Made by a program: the position numbers and the translations under genes
Notes under the pieces: model-generated
Told to the model about the DNA's origin: nothing
Databases searched by the model: none
The model's input: only the letters and a program-made list of their open reading frames with translations
Part shown: one piece after another, positions 7,701 to 11,344 of the stretch
Position numbering within the stretch: position 1 is the first letter of the stretch
How the letters are laid out: the number at the start of each line of letters is the position of its first letter
NCBI GenBank assembly: GCA_013365365.1
Contig: JABVXU010001044.1
Span: 1 to 11,344, forward strand
Origin: Cruorifilaria tuberocauda
Taxonomy: Eukaryota; Nematoda; Chromadorea; Rhabditida; Onchocercidae
Length of the DNA stretch: 11,344 nt
Direction: 5' to 3'

Positions 7701-10571
7701 TGCGCAACCGTATCTATTTGAATACTGCATGTGACCGTATCTATTTGTATACTGTATGTGACCGTATGTTTGCATATCGTATGTGACCGTATGTTTGCAT
7801 ATCGTATGTGACCGTATCTGCCTGCATACTGTGTGTAACCGTATCTGTTTGCATACTGTATGTGACCGTACCCTTTCATTTACAATAATAATTTCGAATA
7901 ATTCAACGGTTCAATGATCAAATGATCAATTTTGATTGAATTTTAGTGCTAAAAAAAATGACAAAATATGAACGTTAAAGTTATTATACAATATTAACCA
8001 CGGAATTATTTGAAATTATTACAGTTGATGAAAGTATACTAGTATGCAAACAGTAACAGTCAAACGTTTTATTCTACTGTAGTGATTTGAATCAATTCAA
8101 ATTTAAAATTCTTTTCGACAAAGAAAAAAAAAAGAGATTCGTAATAAAAATTTTAATGCAATTGTAAATGGTTTAATGCTAAAAGCAACATTTCATTAAT
8201 GAATGAATAATGTTTGCAGTTGATTTCCAATCCAATTCAATGATAATTTATATTCGTTGAAGCTAATGCTAATAAAATTAACAATTTTAACCGGAACTAT
8301 TACAGCAATGAAGAAATGATACATCGTTTTTAACAACTTTCTTAGCCTCTTGGGTGTAATTATCGTGGATGAAATTTGACAATAATGCAATCCGTCAAAG
8401 TATTCAGGAAAATAGTCTTCACGGATGATATTGAAAGTGATCAATTATATTTGAAAAGGCGAAAAATGACTAATTGAAATAGCACAAGCAAAAATAAATA
8501 ATTTAGAGAGAAAGAAAGAAAGAAATTTATACTTTATCGATTTATAAAATTTGAAATTATACGAATAATCAATCAATTGAAATACGTAAAAGGTCATTTA
8601 GTATTTGATGTAAAAGGTCATATAGTATTTGAATTTCGAAAGTTTAAGGATAAACAAAAATTAATGAAATATATGAATAATAATTGATTTTTAAAAGTGA
8701 TAAATTTTTTTTTTCTGTTTCATTTCCACTAGTAAAAAGTGAATTACATTTTATTTTCCGTTTCAAAAGTATACTTTCATTAAAGTCATCTTGACAAAAG
8801 TAAACTAAAAATGTTAATTGTTATTTGCATTACTATTTGTTCTTTACTGATAAGAATATCAGTACTCTTACGATTTCTCTTTTTATCTTTCCACTGCTAC
8901 TCCGATATATTTAAACAATTTTGCCAACTGTTTAAATTGTATTGAGGAATAAATTTTGTTTTTCTTCTCGATAAGTTAACCAAAAATATAATTACACTTT
9001 TTTACAATAAAAAAAAATCGTTTTGACAAAAAAAAATTAAACTATTTCCAAATTAAACAGAAATTAAGTAAAGGATTAAATGATAAAATGCATGAATGAG
9101 AAATTAAAATGATAATAAAAATCTCAGGGATTCTGAAAATTTCAAGAATTCTAAAAATTTCAACAATTTTAAAATTTCAAGGGTTCTAAAAATTGCAAGG
9201 ATTCTAAAAGTTTCAAGGATTCCAGAAATTTCAAGGTCCAAAAATTTCAAAGACCCTAAAACTTCCAGGATTCTAAAAATTACAAAATCAAGCATTTCGA
9301 AATCGAAATTTCCCATTGGATATAAAATTTTAAAAAAAGAAAGAATTCTTATTGGAAAGGAAAAAAAATGATCAAATTAGATTTGAAAAATAAAAAAAAA
9401 ACGATTTGATAACAATTTTACAACGATTTGATCAACAATTATAATCTTTAGTCTGAAATAATTTCAAACATTTGATATTCAACAAATACGAAAAATTATT
9501 GCTAACGAATTACTGAAACTAATGATAAGACTAATTATGCTAATTATAATCTTTAGTCTGTAATAATAATTTTTGATCATCAACAAATCATCATGAATAC
9601 ATGAAAAATTAAGAATTAAAAAAACTAATGACAAGACTAATTGTACCTTAACAATTAAATGAATTATAAAGTATTGTAATTTATACAGTCAGAATTTTAA
9701 ACAATCATTACCATTTAGCCTGAATGATCAATGAAATAGTATTTACATATTATTAATTAGTTTTCAAATTATTAATTAATCCTAAAGTAAAAATGTGAAA
9801 CTTACCGCAAGACGTTGTGGAGTTGTTGGCTCATCAACGATTGCTATACCTTGTCCTTCCTTAAAGTAAAGTAAATTAAATACATTACTTTTCTATTTAG
9901 AGGCCTATTTTTTTATGATCTCAATTAATTTGAAATTTAAGAATTAATTGAAAATTTGTTTTCCTTTTGGCTACTACTGTGATTTTTAAAAGTATCAGGT
10001 AATTGCTATTTTAATTAAAATAGTTTTTTAGTAATTTATTTTAATTTATCTTTATAATTAATTCAAAAAAAACAAACTGTGAAATGAATATCTCATGAAT
10101 TTGAAAATAAAAGAAAAAGTTTTATCAACGAATTATCATGATTTGATATTGATAAATTCAATTCAAATAATTAATCAATAATAATATAATTTTGTAGCAG
10201 CTTATATTGGATATTAAATATTAGATACTAGATAATCCATATTAGATATCAAATAATCATTTCTTGTAAGTTAAAGTATGACAAAAAGTTAATCGAATAA
10301 ATGAAAACTTGAATAAAAATCAACCTTATCATTATTCATTCACCATATCAACCATAAAATTTTAATTAATTAATTAATAACTTATTTATTTTTTTGTGAA
10401 AACTTAATCCGATACGATCAGAAAATTAATCAATTAATTAGCTAATAACATGACCTTTTAATTAGTGAATAACACGGCCTTTTTTTGAGTTCCTAAATTT
10501 AAAAAACTTACTGATAATAAAAGTGGTAGCTTAATTCCTGCAATTGTTGAACTTCGATGAAGCATCATCAT
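1630..10571 (-). CDS. gap-2: SynGAP/DAB2IP-family Ras GTPase-activating protein, 5' part (spliced, 3' end outside window)
   Basis: Spliced model on the minus strand, joining 10571-10512, 9859-9806, 6568-6474, 2379-2189 and 1753-1630. The phases agree at every junction (0, 0, TT|C, G|AT) and the open product is about 174 residues before running into an intron that continues past the left edge. Seen in the sequence: residues about 39-60 contain SRPFRSNALKRTKS followed by ATKLERKR, residues about 115-125 contain RSHESLLAYSS, and residues about 135-174 contain IHPSAVDVPDC, YYSCR and RERNRWIE. From family knowledge, vertebrate SynGAP has KRTKSQPKLDR, then SHESLLSPSS, then a PH segment ending CRSAAERDKWIENL, in this order and similar spacing. 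Such proteins switch off Ras or Rap at the inner membrane by stimulating GTP hydrolysis. The C2 and RasGAP domains are not in this window, so catalytic function is inferred. The symbol is taken from the C. elegans family member and assumes orthology. Confidence is high for the family and moderate for the two 5' exons. Confidence 0.82.
1754..2188 (-). other. Intron 4 (435 bp)
   Basis: Lies between the two conserved RasGAP exons. Mostly AT-rich, with a CCGG-containing hairpin at 2117-2146 and a related half-site at 2051-2060. Confidence 0.85.
2117..2146. repeat. CCGG inverted repeat (possible hairpin)
   Basis: ACCGGAAAATG and CATTTCCGGT are reverse complements apart from one extra A, separated by a short AT loop. 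A third copy of CATTTCCGG lies at 2051. It sits about 40-70 bases inside the intron from the exon 4 donor, where it could affect splicing, but no function is shown. Confidence 0.7.
2189..2379 (-). CDS. gap-2: Exon 4 of the RasGAP gene: SHESLL region, start of PH domain
   Basis: A 191-base exon of 63 whole codons with one base at each end. The acceptor is TAAAATTTTAG|C and the donor is GATTTGG|GTTTGTGAA, a weaker GTTTG type. The product begins ITNNILQQSDENVGNDEG, passes through YRHSTFRPYPVSHEDENSF and ends RSCRSHESLLAYSSATHT then IDL. SHESLL followed by a Ser-rich turn and a hydrophobic-acidic pair is a hallmark of the SynGAP/DAB2IP family (SHESLLSPSSA, then ALEL or ALDL), and HSTFRPYP sits where vertebrate proteins have SSFRQILPRF. 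The first part is Asn/Gln/acidic-rich and probably disordered. The single G at the end joins AT of exon 5 to encode Asp. Codon use is mixed, with no internal stop in this frame, while the other frames are interrupted. Confidence 0.9.
2466..2532. repeat. Short AT-rich direct repeat
   Basis: ATTTATGATTATGA(C/T)TTAACA appears twice, about 45 bases apart, just downstream (minus strand sense) of the alternative exon donor. Confidence 0.75.
2605..2852 (-). CDS. Putative alternative first exon with Ser/His-rich N-terminus
   Basis: An ATG at 2837 opens 77 codons plus two bases that end at the donor ATAGAAAG|GTAATATC. The last two bases (AG) join the C at the start of exon 4 to give Ser, so this exon splices to exon 4 in the same phase as exon 3 does. 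It cannot sit between exons 3 and 4, because exon 3's frame would hit TGA within it. An acceptor GTTCTTAG at 2853 lies 15 bases before the ATG, fitting either SL trans-splicing of a short transcript or a phase-0 join to exon 2, which would add five residues (KKRKE). The product is MGFISNTICGYNMKK, then a Ser/Leu-rich part, eight or so consecutive Ser, YYHHRNHHR, and CNNSNIIE. The Ser run comes from TCA/TCG triplets, so this could be a microsatellite rather than coding DNA. No homology recognised. Confidence 0.42.
2644..2730. repeat. GATGAT triplet microsatellite inside the putative exon
   Basis: Runs of ATGATGATG and GATGACGATGATGATGAG on the plus strand read as TCA/TCG (Ser) and CAT/CATC-derived His on the minus strand. 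This produces the homopolymeric Ser stretch of the putative alternative N-terminus. Confidence 0.85.
3314..3391. repeat. 40 bp tandem duplication with GGACAGTCCGGAAAATCTAC
   Basis: Positions 3314-3351 and 3354-3391 are identical except for one A/G difference at 3325/3365, so the copy event is recent or maintained. The following 200 bases continue at higher GC than the intron average and carry more CCGGAA words (3511, 3557). Confidence 0.95.
3721..3860 (+). promoter_or_regulatory. G-rich block with G-quadruplex motif
   Basis: From 3722 to 3764 there are seven G-runs of three to six bases (3722, 3726, 3731, 3740, 3744, 3754, 3761) with loops mostly of one to seven bases, satisfying the usual G4 pattern on the plus strand. 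The downstream 100 bases stay purine-rich. It lies about 0.9 kb upstream of the alternative first exon in gene orientation, so it could mark an internal promoter; that role is inference. The minus ORF at 3606-3929 is the pyrimidine reading of this block. Confidence 0.6.
4340..5000. mobile_element. MITE-like element with long terminal inverted repeats
   Basis: The left arm (about 4340-4517) and right arm (about 4819-5000) are reverse complements over roughly 175-180 bases with modest divergence. Shared landmarks are CCATATCACTTAACCTC against its complement near 4985-4998, GAGTGATTATCAAAAGTTAA, and CATACAGTATTTTAATACAG. There is no transposase ORF, so it would be non-autonomous. A further inverted copy of the GAGTGATTATCAAAAGTT segment sits inside at 4733-4774, so the spacer itself contains a partial extra arm. 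I could not fix a target-site duplication, so the exact tips are uncertain by about 10 bases and the superfamily is unknown. Confidence 0.75.
5585..5640. repeat. TACAGTA cluster
   Basis: Contains AATACAGTATTTAATACAG, CTTACAGTAC and TTTACAGTAA within 50 bases. The first resembles the core of the inverted-repeat element arms, so this may be a decayed fragment of one. Confidence 0.5.
6474..6568 (-). CDS. gap-2: Exon 3 of the RasGAP gene: basic linker with KRTKS motif
   Basis: This 95-base exon encodes 31 residues plus two bases. The acceptor is AAATTGTTTTAG|AATTTT and the donor is ATGATTT|GTAAGTTTT. The product begins NFFSRPFRSNALKRTKS and continues ATKLERKRTSNRND. It lines up with the SynGAP stretch GFLSRRLKSSIKRTKS followed by QPKLDR, just before the PH region, including the invariant KRTKS. 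The basic and serine-rich character suits membrane association or phosphorylation-dependent control, though that is inferred. The exon ends with TT of a codon; exon 4 supplies C to make Phe. An internal acceptor TTTCGCAG at 6544-6543 keeps the same frame in phase 2, but would drop the conserved SRPFRS part. The exon sits as a GC-rich island between introns of 3.2 and 4.1 kb. Confidence 0.87.
7555..7872. repeat. 27 bp minisatellite, about 12 copies
   Basis: The unit begins GACCGTATCTGTTTG and ends CATACTGTATGT. Most copies are 27 bases; a few are 20-25 bases through loss of the CTGTT or GTGTGT parts. CATACTGTATG is a near-perfect palindrome in each unit. Because 27 is nine codons, the array is open in several frames on both strands, giving repetitive ORFs (7520-7879, 7533-7775 minus and 7553-7786 plus) that I regard as by-products. 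Confidence 0.95.
8041..8061 (-). repeat. Inverted orphan unit of the 27 bp minisatellite
   Basis: AGTATGCAAACAG matches the reverse complement of the array unit exactly over 13 bases and continues with TAACAGTC against ATACGGTC. It lies about 170 bases past the array end. Confidence 0.6.
8587..8634. repeat. 24 bp tandem doublet
   Basis: TAAAAGGTCAT(T/A)TAGTATTTGA occurs twice with a 24 bp period. The AGGTCA half-site appears in both copies, and its complement TGACCTTTT is frequent elsewhere in the window. Confidence 0.85.
9124..9296. repeat. 18 bp minisatellite, about 9 degenerate copies
   Basis: The unit is close to GGATTCTAAAAATTTCAA, with insertions and substitutions. The minus-strand ORF 9104-9316, rich in Leu/Phe with a six-residue period (FLEFLK type), arises from it. 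Confidence 0.88.
9437..9650. repeat. 105 bp tandem duplication
   Basis: AATTATAATCTTTAGTCTG occurs at 9437 and 9542, and GAAACTAATGATAAGACTAA / AAAACTAATGACAAGACTAA closes each copy. The middles have diverged more, so it is older than the 40 bp duplication. Confidence 0.8.
9806..9859 (-). CDS. gap-2: Exon 2 of the RasGAP gene (54-base, phase 0/0)
   Basis: An 18-codon exon reading EGQGIAIVDEPTTPQRLA. The donor CTTGCG|GTAAGTTTC is very strong. The nearest acceptor is TTTACTTTAAG at 9861-9860; the other two frames hit stops within the exon, so only phase 0 works. This matches the phase-0 donor of exon 1 and the phase-0 acceptor of exon 3. A second possible acceptor, CTAAATAG ending at 9893, would add 11 in-frame codons (KSNVFNLLYFK); I prefer the shorter form because the extra stretch is T-rich and looks like an intron end. 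The local GC content is clearly above the surrounding intron. The length is a multiple of three, so skipping it would keep the frame. I do not recognise homology for these residues. Confidence 0.65.
9860..10511 (-). other. Intron 1 (652 bp)
   Basis: Between exon 1 and exon 2. AT-rich, with ATTAGATA/GGATATTAA words at 10205-10255 and an imperfect 24 bp doublet at 10437-10488 (AATTAG..AATAACA.G.CCTTTT twice). No exon seen. Confidence 0.65.
10512..10571 (-). CDS. gap-2: Exon 1 (first coding exon) of the RasGAP gene
   Basis: A 20-codon exon opening with three consecutive ATG codons and reading MMMLHRSSTIAGIK then LPLLLS. The donor is TTATCA|GTAAGTTTTTT, close to the nematode consensus, and leaves phase 0, which matches the acceptor of the next exon. 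An in-frame TGA lies 27 bases upstream of the first ATG, so translation cannot enter from further 5' in this frame. A possible acceptor TTTCACATTCAG ends at 10604, leaving a 32-base leader; that would suit SL trans-splicing, which is common in nematodes (inference). No family similarity is visible in so short a stretch, and the LPLLLS end is too short to call a membrane segment. It could be a chance ORF with a good donor, but phase agreement and orientation favour a real exon. Confidence 0.6.
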
Positions 10572-10603
10572 CTCTCCTTTTACTTCTTCTATTCTTCAAA
10601 TTA
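10572..10603 (-). promoter_or_regulatory. Putative 5' leader with SL-type acceptor
   Basis: Minus-strand sequence from the acceptor CACATTCAG (AG at 10605-10604) to the ATG triplet, 32 bases, with an in-frame TGA. A short leader behind an acceptor and no donor nearby upstream is what SL1 trans-splicing would leave; this is inferred from signals only. Confidence 0.4.
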
Positions 10604-11111
10604 CTGAATGTGAAATTTTCCGTTTTTGCTTTTTTTTTCCTTTTACCACTTCCTTCCGTTTTCTTTTTTTTTTTTCACCCCACCGTAAATTATAAAATGA
10701 AATTTTGAAATTACAAAAAATTACTTAAATATTACCTATAACTTGAAAATAACTTTCTAACTTTAAAAAGTAATGAAAAAGAAGAGGGAGAAGAGAGAAG
10801 AAAAAGTTGAAAAAAATGGATGTTAAAATGAAAGCGTAATAGTTAGAAATAAATTTGTAGGACGAAAAAAAAAAGCGCTTCATTTTTACAATTTGTAAAA
10901 CACTAAGTGCTTTTTCTTCCGCCTGCAAGCTTCAACTTACTATCATACCCTTATCATCTTATCATACTTTATCACTACTCCTACTATCATTACTATCATA
11001 TTATCATACTCTCTTTTAGCTTACTTCTTTTGCTTTGCTTACTTTGAGTTTTCTTTTCCTTTTTTTGTTACAAGTTACCTGCTACTTTCATATTTCTGTT
11101 ATATACTGACT

Positions 11112-11184
11112 TAACTAAAACTAAACTAATTAATTAATTAACTAACTAAATGATAGATCAACTAACTAACTAACTAGCTAACTG
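11112..11184. repeat. TTAA/AACT tetranucleotide tract
   Basis: TTAATTAATTAA is followed by AACTAACTAA, then CAACTAACTAACTAACTAG after a short break. Confidence 0.9.
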
Positions 11185-11263
11185 CAAATATTGCTAGCTC
11201 AATTGCAACATTATTGCTAAAAGCAACGTTGATGATTTTGATGGAATTTATTTCGGATAATGT

Positions 11264-11338
11264 TACTACTACTACTACTACTACTAATACTAATATTAAT
11301 ACTAATACTACGATTACTATCATCATCATCATCATCAT
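11264..11338. repeat. (ACT)n and (ATC)n microsatellites
   Basis: ACT triplets at 11264-11286, a degenerate ACTAAT stretch, then ATC triplets to about 11338. The pair reaches nearly to the window edge. Confidence 0.95.
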
Positions 11339-11344
11339 AATCAT

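Larger units (their letters stand above)
6569..9805 (-). other. Intron 2 (3.2 kb)
   Basis: Between exon 2 and exon 3. Holds the 27 bp minisatellite, its inverted orphan unit, a 24 bp doublet, the 18 bp minisatellite and a 105 bp duplication. The remainder is AT-rich. A minus ORF at 8196-8444 (IIREDYFPEYFDG) has no convincing splice sites. Confidence 0.7.
10604..11344. other. 5' flank of the RasGAP gene, simple repeats
   Basis: Contains pyrimidine tracts (10615-10680), TATCATACT words (10940-11015), (AACT)n-like repeats (11112-11184), and triplet tracts at the right end. A stretch at 10880-10925 (minus: TTGCAG|GCGGAAGAAAAAG) could be a small upstream exon, but no good donor follows it. Confidence 0.6.

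Noticed and set aside
7555..7872. CRISPR array
   Set aside because: Units are contiguous tandem copies with no unique spacers, in a eukaryotic intron.
7520..7879. Repeat protein ORFs on both strands (YANRYGH-type nine-residue repeats)
   Set aside because: A 27 bp array with few stops is open in several frames on both strands at once, which points to a minisatellite; unit lengths of 20-25 bases break the frame periodicity.
8196..8444. Minus ORF IIREDYFPEYFDGLHYCQISS as a possible exon
   Set aside because: The composition is somewhat exon-like, but I found no good acceptor and donor pair in compatible phase and no recognisable domain.
9104..9316. Leu/Phe-rich minus ORF resembling a leucine repeat protein
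   Set aside because: Explained by the degenerate 18 bp minisatellite, not by leucine-rich-repeat motifs.
10875..10928. Possible upstream exon AEEKALSVLQIVKMK after acceptor CTTGCAG
   Set aside because: No convincing donor follows, and exon 1 has an in-frame stop upstream of its ATG, so it could only be non-coding leader.
1..11344. Bacterial (for example Wolbachia-like) insertion
   Set aside because: No long bacterial-type ORF, ribosome binding site or rRNA/tRNA was visible anywhere in the window.

Overview
This is an AT-rich eukaryotic window, most likely from a nematode and perhaps a filarial (clade III) parasite. The signs are small exons joined by long AT-rich introns, GTAAGTTT-type donors, acceptors ending TTTTAG or TTCAG, no visible bacterial-style genes, and many minisatellites and microsatellites. 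The species assignment is inferred from composition and gene structure, not proven.

The only gene I can support lies on the minus strand. It is the 5' part of a SynGAP/DAB2IP/nGAP-family Ras GTPase-activating protein (in C. elegans the family is represented by gap-2). Five short exons can be joined with matching phases: 10571-10512, 9859-9806, 6568-6474, 2379-2189 and 1753-1630. Together they encode about 174 residues: a short N-terminal leader, the family's basic KRTKS linker, the SHESLL motif, and the second half of the split PH domain ending in RERNRWIE. The rest (end of PH, C2, RasGAP) would lie beyond the left edge of the window. The last three exons are strongly supported by family similarity. 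The first two rest on splice signals and phase only. A sixth exon at 2852-2605 starts with ATG and ends in the same phase as exon 3, so it may be an alternative first exon giving a second N-terminus rich in Ser/His.

Layout from left to right: 1-1629 is the intron after the PH exon, full of GA/CT microsatellites and 31-67 bp tandem repeats. Positions 1630-2379 hold the two conserved exons and a short intron with a CCGG hairpin. Positions 2380-6473 are a 4.1 kb intron holding the alternative first exon, a 40 bp tandem duplication, a G-quadruplex cluster, and a roughly 660 bp MITE-like element with long terminal inverted repeats. Exon 3 follows. Positions 6569-9805 are a 3.2 kb intron with a 27 bp minisatellite, an 18 bp minisatellite and a 105 bp duplication. 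Exon 2, a 0.65 kb intron and exon 1 come next, and 10604-11344 is 5' flank with simple repeats. No tRNA, rRNA, CRISPR array or bacterial insertion was seen.
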